The notes under the pieces were generated by a model. The model worked only from the letters and a program-made list of their open reading frames with translations. It had not been told where the DNA came from and did no database searches. A program made the position numbers and the translations under genes. Below, piece by piece: positions 46,367 through 57,170 of a DNA stretch of 64,000 bases (positions within the stretch are counted from its first letter, which is position 1; each line of letters begins with the position of its first letter). The DNA is from Dactylorhiza incarnata (lineage: Eukaryota; Streptophyta; Magnoliopsida; Asparagales; Orchidaceae). The stretch spans positions 17,340,001 through 17,404,000 of the forward strand of contig JAWHQI010000019.1 of assembly GCA_033032865.1 (NCBI GenBank), read 5' to 3'.

Positions 46367-46790
46367 GTCGGCGAGTGCCCGACTCGCCTGCCTTCCTGTG
46401 AGCGACCCTTGAGACTCTAGCACGCCTGCTTTGTTACTTATACGTCGAACACAGGGCTGAATTCGTCGATATCAAACTAGAGTTCGTTGAACTGAAGACA
46501 AAATCAACTGAACTGGCTGGGGGAATGAGTTCGTCGAGCTGAGAAGCAAGTTCGTCGAACTGAAACGTGACGCGAGTTCGTTGAACGCAGAATGGATTGC
46601 GTCGAACGCAGATTGAAGTTCATCGAACACAGAAACTTGGAAAGAATCCGGGTCGTTTGCTTTCTCGCGAGCGGTCGGCGAGGGCCCAGCTCGCCAGCCT
46701 TCCTGCGAGTGGTCGGTGAGTGCCCGGCTCGCCCGCCTTCATGCGAGCGACCCTTGAGACTCTGGCTCGCCTTCCTTATTACTTCTCTCG
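46367..46790 (+). repeat. Palindromic word region upstream of a plus-strand TATA box
   Basis: Two copies about 345 bp apart (46367-46440 and 46711-46784) share GTCGG.GAGTGCCCG.CTCGCC and GCGACCCTTGAGACTCT. A partial third copy is at 46676. Between them (46444-46620) lie eight GTTCGTCGAAC-like words, the word of the Copia islands in complementary orientation. It resembles the U3 of an LTR. The left edge abuts the chromovirus LTR end. Confidence 0.6.
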
Positions 46791-46960
46791 CCTAGTTAAC
46801 TTCTCAATCTATGCCCATCTCCTGGCGAATATCGGGGTTGCATACAATCCCCGCTCTTTGCGAGGCTACTTAGGATCGCAAAGAAAACATCCAACCCCTG
46901 GTATTTACCAGTCTCTGGATGATGTGGCGCGAATCTTTTAGTGGGGCCCAGGCCTGTAGC

Positions 46961-46969
46961 TATAAAAAC
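46961..46969 (+). promoter_or_regulatory. TATA box, plus strand
   Basis: GCTATAAAAACC fits the plant TATA consensus, about 80 bp upstream of the first ATG of the spliced gene at 47044. Confidence 0.55.
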
Positions 46970-47043
46970 CATTCCTCCCAGCTGGTGTTCATACTTTTTC
47001 TTCCTCTTGTGAAGCTCTCCCCCTCACCGTGAGACTCAGTGCG

Positions 47044-48246
47044 ATGTCAAAAAGGAAGAGATGTTGGCCCGCCTTAGGGTCTCACAGGCGGCTCTGAAGG
47101 CCAAGGCAACCGCACTCGCTTCCTGGGTCTCGCCGCAGCGTGCTTGGCCTTAGACAAAAATAGCAAAGACCGTCCGACGCTCGTCTAGCGAAGATGGGTT
47201 ATTTGCTCCATCTCCATCCTCCCATGACGAACTCGCCTCGCACGTACTAATACCAAACTAGTTACTTTAACATCTTTCTTACCTGACATTGTTTCTTTCG
47301 CTCGCAGAACACTCCCCCGGGAGAGAATACACTGGAGAAAAACAACCATGGAGATTCGCACCTCCACCCCTGGGGGGTTGACCCTGCATCCCGGGTCGTG
47401 GGGACCTCTGATATGTGGGCCCCTCCCTCGCAGTCAGGTGAGTAGTTCTCCTCGCCCTACTTTGTAACATATTTTCTTACTCGCTAAGTTTCCTTGATCC
47501 CTTATGCAGTGCCTCTTCTCGCCAATTTGGAGGAGCGGATTCCTCCTCCCGCGGACCCACCGGCCCCGTCGAATCAGACCATCATCACCCCCAGATTCGA
47601 AATTCTGGGACAAAGGATCCCCGGAGGAACATTGCTTGCTGAGCCCAGACTCACTGTCGAAGCCGCGTTCCACCCCGGTCTGGGGAAGGTCGTTACCCCT
47701 GCCTTCGTTGATGCGTTCCAGGGCAGGCCGGGCTCCTCTCGCCAGCGGCCTAGTACCTGAATTTCCCCACAAGGTTAGACCATCCCTGCCGAGTGCCACT
47801 TACACCTCCTCTTCGCTGATTTCTATCTCGCAGGTGATCCTTCAACCCCGCTCACTGAGTTGGAGCATGGAGAGGTGGAGATGTCGCCACCCCCCATGCC
47901 GGGTCAGGTCGCGGATTTTCTAGGGGACCCCGGCGACCTAGAGCAAATTAAGAGGCGGGTCACCGAGATATTTCAGAAGCACACTTCTATGCTGCGGGAG
48001 CTATATGAACAAAATCGGTTGGATCGGCTCGCGTATGAAGAGAGATTTGCTGCGATGGAGGACGCGAATGCGCGCCTCCTTGCCGAGGTGCGGCCAGTCG
48101 ACAACAGCGAGGTGACCTCCCCCGGGGTGCACATCGTTTGGATTGAGGATTGCGAGGCCCAGTCGGTTCGCGAGTACCACTACCTGGGAGTCCCCCCGCG
48201 CTCGGGTGTGGGCGGTCGCGGACGCTGGAAGTGGCTCCGTTATTGA
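47044..48246 (+). pseudogene. Spliced plus-strand gene 1, antisense to the Tat polyprotein, function unknown
   Basis: Candidate starts are ATG 47044 (MSKRKRC, short) and ATG 47062 (MLARLRVSQAALKAKAT). Three GT-AG introns are legible: 47244-47307, 47438-47509 and 47774-47833. Joining across the second keeps the frame (PPSQS-V-PLLANLEERIPPP, phase 1). Exon 3 ends RLTVEAAFHPGLGKVVTP, and one frameshift is needed to reach the third donor. The last exon encodes a coiled coil (DLEQIKRRVTEIFQKHTSMLR, DRLAYEERFAAMEDANARL) and stops at 48244. It lies between the plus-strand TATA box and gene 2. It may be a 5' part of gene 2 or a separate aORF. I do not recognise its family. Confidence 0.5.
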
Positions 48247-48653
48247 ATAGCTTCTCTTGTTAATCTGCTGTTGGCTTCCTCTTCCCCTCCTCCTTATGGG
48301 GGGATTAAACAATTTGATGATTTGTAATATTAAGACTTTCTTGGCTCGCTTGCGAGCGCACTGTTTCTGTTTTTATTACGTCCATCGCTATGTCCACCTT
48401 GTTCGCTCTTTGCAAACTGCTCTCTTAATAACTATATTTGGTTGCCTTACTCTCGTGACTCGCTCTCACGGCTCGCTCTCGCTCTACTTCTTTATACAGG
48501 TCTTGCTCCCCCCAGGGCCAGCTGGAGGGGCTTTCTTTTGCGGGGCGCCAACTCGACAGGTGCAGATAAGGCTCCGGGAGGTTCGAAAAATACAGCACGG
48601 ATCCGCTATCCGCAGCCCCCGGCTCTTCGTATTCTTCCCTCCATTTTCATTTC

Positions 48654-48662
48654 TATAAATAG
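48654..48662 (+). promoter_or_regulatory. TATA box upstream of spliced gene 2
   Basis: TTTCTATAAATAGACTCC is a strong TATA match, about 125 bp upstream of the ATG codons at 48778 and 48783. Confidence 0.65.
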
Positions 48663-48777
48663 ACTCCGCCTTTAACTTCTTAACCACTGCATTTACTGCT
48701 CTCTCTTTGCTCTCTTCTTCTGACCCTCTCACAGAACCTAGCTCGTGCTCGCAACTTTCACGATTGGAAGCCCTCTA

Positions 48778-49787
48778 ATGTCATGGTCGCGGATGTGGAG
48801 GCGGAGGTGCGGGCCAAATGTGTCAGAGCCTTCCTCGAGGGCCCTTTCTTTTTTGCCAACCTCACCTCAGAGGAATTTCTCGCCACCGGTCGACCAGTAT
48901 ATCCCTCCTGGATTTGCGGCTCGCCGCCCTATTGATCGAGACACCATCAGCGACCTATACCCCGACGAGCTCGCCATCCCCATTGCTCACTTTGAGAATG
49001 GGCTGCGAATCCCCCTCTGGCCTGAAGTGCGCCAGGTATGATTATTCTTTGGACATAGTATTCTTGGCTCGCTTCGCGAAGAGTGCTCTAACCCTTGCCG
49101 ACTCTTCTAGGTACTCAAATACTTTGGTGTTCTATCGAGCCAGCTGACACCGAATGCGATCGCCGTGGTGGTCGCGTTCGCCTGCTACCTTCGGGCGGAG
49201 AGGATCGAGTTTATCCTGCTCGTCTTCCGCAAGGTATTTTATTTTCTCGCATACAAAGATGGGACGGCTCACTTCGCGAGTCAGCATGTCACCATCTGCG
49301 AAACGGTGAATAAGGCCCACTATTAGACTCAGAAATATGTCCTAGTGAAGGGCCCCTTTGGCAACATTTCATACTCTCCTCTTCAGCGGGACGATGCCAC
49401 CTACCGCCCTCCCGCCTCGCTGGGGGGGCGACGACGCCTGACTATACCAGTACCTGCAGGGGAAAAACTTCGAGGTATTCTTCCTCCGGCAGAGGGTGGA
49501 CTCGTCGATGTCCGTTCTCTAGGGCGAATGTATGACCCACCCTCATAAACTTTCCCTCTCATTTTCTTTCGTGTTTTGCTAACATTTCTGACATCTTTCC
49601 AAGAGAACGTGATCTTCCGCGCAACCCCCCGCAAGCGATCGCATCAACCCGTACCACTAGCTCCTCTCACGAGTGCGTCCGCCGAGGCGTGTCTCGATCG
49701 CCTGAGCTCTTCATCCAAAAAGAAACGCCCACCCCCACCAAGCCGGCACGCCTCGCAGGGTTGGCGAAGAAGACAAAGAAAGCCCTC

Positions 49788-49869
<82 letters not shown>

Positions 49870-50720
49870 CACCTAAGGGGAAGGATGTCGTGGATCTGTC
49901 CGATCCATACATCCTCCCCTCTCCTTCGGCGAACCAGAAGCCTGCTGATGAGAGTGGCAAGCCGGGCTTCTGGATAAGACCAAGCCGACGAGCCACAAGA
50001 ACTTTGGGCTCGACGCAAAGCTCCCGGACACAGTTGGCGAGCCGATGCTCGTATGGGACCCTGAGCAGAATAAAATCGTATGCTCCTCCCTCCTCCCTTG
50101 CTGGGTGGAGAGTGACAAGGTCGGGGGTGAAGCGTTCGCCCTCGCCTTCGGGCTCTACGACCGCGAGGATGCCTCCCTATTCAGGTCCTTCACGAAAAAA
50201 GGGCTCGTATATGAGGCCATGCGTGCCCAGTTCTGGGCGACGGAGCTTACCCACATGGTGGGCCGCCGGTATTTCACCACAGATAAGGAAATCAAAGAGC
50301 TCAACGGCGAGCTCTGGAAGTCCGCGGATGAGGTCACGGAGCTTAAGGGAAAGGAGGCCTTGACTGAGGGCCACCTCGCCAACCTTCAAGGCGGCCTGGT
50401 AAGTAATGCCTACAAAGAGTTTTTCTCTGTTTTTCTACCCTTCGCCCCTTTCTAACTTCCTTTCTGCAGGATGCCGAGTCCGCGAGCAAACTTACCGCGA
50501 GGATCACTGACCTGGAGATGGAGAATTCCTTCCTCAAGGCTCAGGTTTGTGATTTAACCATGGCGGTGCTCCCCCACCTCCTTCACGAGCTAGGGCTCAT
50601 GACCAGTTGCGAGATGAAAAGGTGGCCACCCGCAAAAAATCGATGCGGATCGCCGAACTCGTCTTTGACACCCTTAATGGGGCGGACATGATCATTCATG
50701 ACGCTATGGAGCTCACCGCG
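48778..50720 (+). pseudogene. Spliced plus-strand gene 2, Transposase_28-like (putative gypsy-type transposon protein)
   Basis: The N-terminal block DLYPDELAIPIAHFENGLRIP, then PLWPEVRQ joined across intron 49036-49110 to VLKYFGVLSSQLTPNAIA and VVVAFACYLRAE, resembles Pfam Transposase_28. That family is found as an extra gene in plant Tat-lineage elements. QKYVLVKGPFGN (after a Trp-to-stop at 49324) and LYQYLQGKNFEVFFLRQRV continue it. A further intron (49530-49603) leads to a Ser/Lys/Pro-rich part with a C78 run encoding 26 prolines in frame (49791-49868). Then come WDPEQNKIVCSSLLPCWVES, a helical region, intron 50399-50469 and a coiled coil (ASKLTARITDLEMENSFLKAQ). Frameshifts occur near 48900 and 50010. 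Direction is opposite to the adjoining Tat polyprotein. Function unknown. Confidence 0.65.
49791..49868 (+). repeat. Poly(C) run, 78 bases, encoding polyproline in frame
   Basis: C78 lies between codons for KKALL and APKGKDV. The length is a multiple of three, so the reading frame is kept. Neighbouring short open frames on both strands made only of Pro or Gly are artefacts of this run. Confidence 0.9.
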
Positions 50721-51468
50721 TAAGACGTCATCCCCGACCTGTTCGTGCCGATCACAGAGGCGGAAGATCGTGAGAGCGAGTGAAGGATTCTTCAACAGGC
50801 AGCTTCGACCCTTTAATTTTTCTAAGTGTAAAATTTTTGCTTTGGTCGGCGAGTTCGTCGTTGACTGTAAAACCTTTTGATCAATGATATAGAAATATTT
50901 TGTATATCTTTTGAATGTCATTTCCTTTTTATTTCATTACTCGCACTCGCACCAGTATTCATGCTCGTGCGGGTGTATTTTGCCACACTTGTGCTAATAT
51001 GCTAGCGTCTCCACGCCTTTGTTTCCGCATTTCTGCGTTTAGTATGGCTTGCGCTCGCACATTGTCAATACAACGTTCACTTAGCTTCTTTAGCTTAGAA
51101 GCCTTGCTCAGTAAACCTGTTCTACCACCACACCTGGGAGAAGTTTGGCCCGCTTCGCGAGCTTCCAGCGCTAAATGTTGTCTGCCCTGTCAATGGACCC
51201 CTCCGGCTTGATGATTTTGCGCAAGCCACCAAAATTTTCTAAGTATTTTTGCGAGATAGGGCCTGACTCGGCAAGCTTTGCGAACACCGTACTCCACTGC
51301 CCCACTTTCATCTTCGGACTTAGGTGTTTTTCATCCGCCGCGGGCTTTTGTTTTCATGTGAGCCAGTCTCAGGGTTCGCCTCGCCTAGGCCTTGAGAGAT
51401 TTTGCGAGCCGAGTCCCTTAGTATGAATAACTTGCTAGCTGGTCCTTGGGACCGATTTACCCCACCGG
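50721..51468. other. Non-coding region between gene 2 and the 95-bp array
   Basis: Likely 3' end of gene 2 (CAATGATATAGAAATATTTTG near 50882) followed by non-coding DNA rich in GCGAG/CTCGC words. No protein recognised. Confidence 0.45.
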
Positions 51469-53232
51469 CTAGTTAGAGCCCAGCAGCGGAATCATCCGGG
51501 GCACTCCGGCACCAACACTCGCTACCTTGCCAGCCTCTCCAGAGATCAACCTGACCCACCGTGCATGAGAGTCCGGCAGCGGAATCGATTTGGGGCATTC
51601 CAGCACCAAAGGACTTGTTACTTGCCAGCCTCTCCAGAGATCAACCTGACCCATCATCTATAAGAGCCCAGCAGCAGAATCGATCTGGGGCATTCCCGCA
51701 GCAAAGGACTTGTTACTTGCCAGCCTCTCCAGAGATCGACCTGACCCACCGTCTATGAGAGCCTGGCAGCGGAATCGATCTGTGGCATTCCAGCACCAAA
51801 GGAGTTGTTACTTACCAGCCTCTCCAGAGATCAACCCGACCCACAGTCTTTGAGAGCCCGGTAGTGGAATCGATCTGGGGCATTCCAGCACCAAAGGACT
51901 TGTTACTTGCCAGCCTCTCCAGAGATCAACCTGACTCACCGTCTATGAGAGCCCGGCAGCGGAATCGATCTGGGGCATTCCAACACCAAAGGACTTGTTA
52001 CTTGCTAGCCTCTCCAGAGATCAACCTGACCCACCATCTATGAAGCGGAATCGATCTGGGGCATTCCAACACCAAAGGACTTGTTACTTGCCAGCCTCTC
52101 CGGAGATCAACCTGACCCACCGTCTCTGAGAGCCCAACAACAGAATCGATCTAGGGCATTCCAACACCATAGGACTTGTTACTTGTCAGCCTCTCCAAAG
52201 ATCAACCTGACCCACCATCTATGAGAGCCCGACAGCGGAATCGATCTGGGGCATTCCAGCACAAAAAGACTTGTTACTTGCCAGCCTCTCCATAGATCAA
52301 CCTGACCCACCGTCTATGAGAGCCCGACAGCAGAATCGATCTGGGGCATTCCAGCACCAACAGACTTGTTACTTGCTAGCCTCTATAGAGATCAACCTGA
52401 CCCACCATCTATAAGAGCCCGGCAGGAGAATCGATCTGGGGAATTCCATCACTAAAGGACTTGTTACTTGCCAGCCTCTCCAGAGATCAACCTGACCCAC
52501 CGTCTATGAGAGCCCGGCAGTGGAATCAATCTTGGGCATTCCAGCACCAAAGGACTTGTTACTTGCCAGCCTCTCTAGTGATCAACCTAACCCACCGTCT
52601 ATGAGAGCCTGGTAGCAGAATCGATCTGGGGCATTCCAGTACCAAAGGACTTGTTACTTGCCAGCCTCTCCAGAGATCAACCTGACCCTCCATCTATGAG
52701 AGCCCGACAGCGGAATCGATCTGGGGCATTCCAGCACCAAAGGACTTGTTACTTGCTAGCCTCTCCAGAGATCAACCTGACCCGTCTATGAGAGCTCGAC
52801 AGCGGAATTGATCTGGGGCATTCCAGCACCAAAGGACTTGTTACTTGCCAGGCTCTCCAAAGATCAACCTGACCCACCATCTATGAGAGCCCGGCAGCGG
52901 AATCGATCTGGGGCATTCCAGCACCAAAGGACTTGTTACTTGCCAGCCTCTCAAGAGATCAACCTAACCCACCGTCTAGGAGAGCCCGACAACGAAATTG
53001 ATCTGGGGCATTCCAACACTAAAGGACTTGTTACTTGCTAGCCTCTCCAGAGATCAACCTGACCCACCGTCTATGAGAGACCGGTAGCAGAATTGATCTG
53101 GGGCATTCCAGCACCAAAGGACTTGTTACTTTCCAGCCTCTCCATAGATCAACCTGACCCACCGTCTATGAGAGTGCGACAGCGGAATTGATCTGGGGCA
53201 TTCCAGCACCAAAGGACTTGTTACTTGCTCAA
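51469..53232. repeat. 95-bp minisatellite, 19 units, in the 3' untranslated region of the Tat element
   Basis: The anchor CAAAGGACTTGTTACTTGC recurs with 95-bp spacing from 51512 to 53210. Exceptions are intervals of 86, 94, 96 and 92 bp. Each unit reads about AGAGCCCGGCAGCGGAATCG, ATCTGGGGCATTCCAGCACC, the anchor, CAGCCTCTCCAGAGATCAAC and CTGACCCACCGTCTATG. Unit length is not a multiple of three, so open frames in it are incidental. It begins 60 bp beyond the integrase stop of the minus-strand Tat polyprotein. Tandem repeats in that position are known for Tat/Ogre elements. Confidence 0.95.
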
Positions 53233-53292
53233 AAACTACTTCAAAATCTACGTATTGAGAAGGAAACACACAAAAGTCAGTTACAAAAATTG

Positions 53293-54470
53293 TTAAGGAT
53301 AGAATCTCTTCAAATCATCCCCACTCCTGGCTCGTCCGAGAGGTACCCCTTCCACATCCTGGAGGTGGTACCCCCCAGACTTGAGCACTTCACTTACAAT
53401 GTAATGCCCCTCCCAGTTGGGCTCTAAATTACCTACAGCGGCTCCTCTCCCTGTCGCATCTACCTTTTTCAGGACCAAGTCTCCTTTCTCGAATTGTTTT
53501 ATTCTGATATGTTGATCAAAATACCGGGCCATACGCCTCTTGACTTCCTCCTATCGAATAGTTGCGAGGCCTCAGAGCTCTTCTACCAGGTCTAGGGACA
53601 ACCTTTGCTCTACATCATTTTCTACTAGCCATTCTTCATCTCCATCTCCCGCGGTGATCACCCTAGGGTTTTTTACTTCGAATTCTATCGGGAGGACGGC
53701 CTCAGACCCATGAGACAGTTTGAAGGGGGTCTCCCCTTTGGCCATGTTTGGAGTAGTCCTCAAGGCCCACAGGACCGAGGGCAGCTGCTCCACCCAGTTG
53801 CCCCTGAGATTCTCCACTTTCTTCTTCAGCAGGTTGACAATTATCTTGTTCGCTGCCTCCACCTGGCCATTACTCCTCGGGTGGTGGACCGACGTGAACC
53901 TGAGGTATATGACGAGTTGGGTGCAGAAATTAACGAACTCTTCGCTGGAAAATTGTGGTCCGTTGTCCATCACTATGGTCAACGACAGCGCGTGCCTACA
54001 AATTATCTCACCCCATTCAAAATTCTTACCATTTGGGACGTTACCTTGGCCCGCGCTTTCACTTCTACCCACTTGGAGAAATAATCAATCATTACCAATA
54101 GGAACTTCCGTTGGACACTAGCTTGCGGGAAGGGACCTACCAGTTCCAAACCTCATATGGCGAAGGGCCACGGAGCTGTGATAGTACGGAGCCTCTGAGC
54201 TGGGAGAAGTTGGAGTGGGGCATAGAGCTGACATTTTGAACACTTCCTTTCAAATTCTGCCGCATCCTTGCCGAGGGTAGGCCAAAAATAGCCTTGCCTC
54301 AACACTCTTCCCTCCAGAGTCCTCTCCCGGAGTGACTACTACATTCCCCCGAGTGGATTTCTTCGAGGACTCTCGGGACCTCCTCCTCCGATACACAACG
54401 AGCCAGGACCCCTGAGAGTGTTTTCCTATATAGTCCTCCTGCATGTAAGGAATAATAAGCCGACTTGTAC
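53293..54470 (-). pseudogene. Tat-lineage integrase
   Basis: On the minus strand the zinc-binding start reads EIHSGECSSHSG near 54360. It is followed in shifted frames by a KCSKCQ-like block and a PFPQ..KFLLVMIDYFSKWVE-type block near 54100, which carries the catalytic core start. The longest open frame (54072-53572) has the second Asp region (SLTIVMDNGPQFSSEEFVN) and the Glu region (SNGQVEAANKII), then LRTTPNMAKGETPFKLSHGSEA. The C-terminal part (53532-53293) has KQFEKGDLVLKKV, NLEPNWEGHYIVSEVL and the end LKRFYP. Integrase inserts the cDNA. Frameshifts lie near 54070 and 53550. Right neighbour is RNase H, left neighbour the 95-bp array. Confidence 0.9.
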
Positions 54471-54609
54471 CTGAAGCGTCATTTATCCACGTCCCCTTCA
54501 GGGAACTTTTCCGATGCCAGGAAGTGACGAAGGGATCCATCCATGATGCTCGCTGATCCACCTCCATCAGCTCCCCCTCCTCGATGGAAGGTCGGAAGAG
54601 CTCCGATAC

Positions 54610-55490
54610 TGTCCCCCCAGCTCAAGGGCCAAACTTGGCTAAGAGGTCCGCCGGGGTGCTCTCCTCCCTCGACACATGCTTGATGGAGAAAGTGCGAAAT
54701 TGACCGATGACCCCCTTGACCTTCTCCAGGTAGCGTTGGAGGGTTGGCTCCCTTGCTTCAAATTCTCCCTTGATTTGGAATGCCACCACCATGGAGTCCA
54801 TTGAGACCTCCACATCTTGCACTCCTAGCTCCCAGGCCAGCCGCAGGCCCATTATCACTGCCTCGTACTAGGCCTAGTTATTGGTAATTGGGAAATGGAT
54901 GCTCAAGGCTTGCTCAATCTTTGTCCCTTGGGGGCTTATTAGGATGATTCCTCCTCCGCAGGAGTGCTTCCCTGACGCACCATCCACCAACATCTTCCAT
55001 GCCACCGGGGGAGGTGATTTATGCTCCCCCACTTCAGTTGCGTAATCCGCCATGAAGTTCGCCACCGCTTGTGCCTTGATTGACATCCTAGGCACAAATG
55101 CGATGTCGAACTCACTCAGCGCCACGGACCATTTTGCTAGCCTCCCCGAATGCTCCACCCCTTCCATGACTTTGCGAAGCGGGTGGCCAGTCACCGCTTT
55201 GATTGAGTGTGCTTGGAAGTATGGCATCAACTTCTGAGCCGATACCACCAAAGCGAAAGCCAACTTTTCCAAAATTGGATATCGGAGCTCTGCCTTCCTC
55301 AGCACTTGGCTGATGTAGTAGATGAGGAACTACCTCCTCCCTTCTTCCCGGACCAACACCAAACTTACTGCCTCAGATCCTACCCCCAAGTATAGGGATA
55401 GATCCTCCCCTTGCCTTGGTCCCTGGAGTAAGGGAGTATGGGTGAGTTTCCCTTTCAATGCTTGAAAAGCTTCCACACATTCCGAGGTTC
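54610..55490 (-). pseudogene. Tat-lineage RNase H
   Basis: The first part (55305-54874) has the connection RYPILEKLAFALVVSAQKL, GHPLRKVMEGVEHSGRLAKW and ALSEFDIAF. The additional RNase H start is KMLVDGASGKHSCGGGIILI, followed after a stop by YEAVIMGLRLAWELGVQDVE and VSMDSMVVAFQIKGEFEARE, ending TPADLLAKFGP. Tat-lineage elements carry an additional archaeal-type RNase H here. The DGA, E and D positions of such a fold are recognisable. Two stops break it. Confidence 0.88.
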
Positions 55491-55492
55491 AT

Positions 55493-56330
55493 TCAAATTT
55501 CTTCTTTCCCCTTAGCAACTTGAAGAAAACACTTCTCCCCCGCCTTGGAGAGGAACCTGCTGAGTCTGGCCAATTTTCCCGTGAGGCGCTGAACCTCCTT
55601 CACGTTTCTTGGCGACCCCAACTCCACGATTGCTTTAACCTTATCTTGGTTAGGTTCCACCCCTGCCGGGGTGAGCAAGTGACCCAGGACCTTTCCCCTG
55701 CTAGCCCCGAAGACACACTTCAGGGGGTTAAGTTTCATCTTCTACTTCCGCAAGGTCCCAAAGGTCTCTTCAAGGTCTTGGAGGTGAGACTTGAGGTCCC
55801 GACTCTTTATCTTGAGGTCATCAACATAGACCTCCAGGTTTTTTCCCTTCTGCTCTCGGAAGACCCTGTCCATAATTCGTTGGTACGTGGCCCCTGCATT
55901 CTTGAGCCCAAAGGGCATCATCTTATAATAATAACACCCATCCCCTATGATGAATGAGACATCTTTGATGTCGGGGGGGGGGGGGGGGGGTGCATTAAGA
56001 TCTGATGATAACCTGAAAATGCATCTAAAAAAGACATTATAGGGAAACCAATGGCTGAATCAACCAGCGCGTCGATTCTAGGCAAGGGGTAGCAATCATT
56101 GGGGCATGATTTATTAAGCACGGAAAAATCGATACACATCCTCCACTTACCTCCTCCCTTTTTTACCATCACCACGTTGGAGACCCATCCTGGATACTGG
56201 ATCTCCGATACAAAACCAGCCTATAGGAGCTTACCCACCTCCTCTCGGATGGTCCCTCCAGCTTGTCTACTGTGGCCCTCTTCTTTTTATGGATGGGGAG
56301 GGTGCTTGGGTCGAGATTGAGGCGATGGAA
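55493..56330 (-). pseudogene. Tat-lineage reverse transcriptase with poly(C)-induced frameshift
   Basis: VVMVKKGGGKWRMCIDFSVL, NKSCPNDCYPLPRIDALVDS and MSFLDAFSGYHQILMHP (56175-55990) match the RT fingers and palm. At 55973-55990 (plus-strand G18) a C run throws the frame out. Downstream the expected KMMPFGLKNAGATYQRIMD and YVDDLKIKSRDLKSH (about 55820) are legible in another frame. The thumb (KLNPLKCVFGASRGKVLGHL, KEVQRLTGKLARLSRFLSK) ends near 55493. RT copies the element RNA. Stops near 55740 and 56225 add to the damage. Confidence 0.92.
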
Positions 56331-57170
56331 AGCCACATCCGCCTCAATCCCGGGCATCTCCGCAGCACTCCAGACGAAGACATCCACATTTTCTTGGACG
56401 CAGTCCATGATCTGCTTCTGCTCCTCTAGGCCGAGCTCTCCGCTGATGCGGACCTTCTCCACCACCATGGCCCGGGTGGTGACCTCGAGCTCCACGACCT
56501 CCTCCATGGCTCCCAGCCGGGACTGCTCTCCCCAACCTTCTTCCTTCTCCTCGTCGCAAGTTGGCACTTCGACCTTGTCCTCTCCTTCACTCCCCTGAAC
56601 CTTCATCGCCTCTTCCGCCCCTCCTTCCTTGGACTGACCTTCTACCTCTTCCTTCTCCTCCTCTCCTTCTCCCATCTGCTCCTCTACCCCTCCGAGACCC
56701 GCTAGCTCTCCCACCTCCTGATCCCATTTCTCTGCTTCGGCTATCCAGGAGATGGTGTTTACTGCCGTCACGTAGCACTACCTTGCTACCTTTGGATCCC
56801 CTCTTACCCAAATATGGACTCCTCTCGAGCTGAATTTGAGACATTTATGGAAGGTGGAGGGGACACAGTGGAAAACACTGATTAGCGGCCGTCCGTAGAT
56901 GGAACTATAGCTGCTGGAGGGCATCCACTATGATGAAGCGACAATTCTGAGATTGCCCGCCCAGGACCACGTGGACCCCACTCCCCCCTCTACCTTCTTC
57001 CTCTCTCTGGAGAACCCAAACAACGGTCCATCCGAGGCCAACACCCTCTTGGCTTCCACTTTCATCTCATTGAATGCCTTCTTGAAGATAACGTTGACGG
57101 AGCTTCCGTTGTCCATGAGAATCCGGGACACCGTGAAGTTCTCGATGGCAGTTTGGATGACCAATGCATC
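56331..57170 (-). pseudogene. Tat-lineage protease and acidic linker
   Basis: The minus-strand block IENFTVSRILMDNGSSVNVI (about 57135-57080) carries the DNGSS form of the retropepsin active site typical of the Tat lineage. It is followed by FGFSRERKKVEGG. After shifts, GRPLISVFHCVPSTFHKCLK and RGDPKVAR..CYVTAVN (about 56890-56765) are legible. Then comes a Glu-rich linker (56700-56480) and VRISGELGLEEQKQIMDCVQ, ENVDVFVWSAAEMPGIEAD and FHRLNLDPSTLPIHKKKRA (56460-56280), which leads into RT. Protease would cut gag-pol. Confidence 0.88.

Noticed and set aside
46367..48250. This segment as the 3' LTR of the minus-strand Tat element
   Set aside because: No LTR end, polypurine tract or matching second LTR could be found, and the TATA box and exons read in the opposite direction. 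Left open.
49644..50018. Long Gly-rich and Pro-rich open frames on both strands
   Set aside because: Produced by the C78 run. Only the plus-strand frame that fits the spliced gene is kept.
51469..53232. Regular repeat spacing suggestive of a CRISPR array
   Set aside because: The whole 95-bp unit is repeated, with no unique spacers. It is a minisatellite in a plant retrotransposon.
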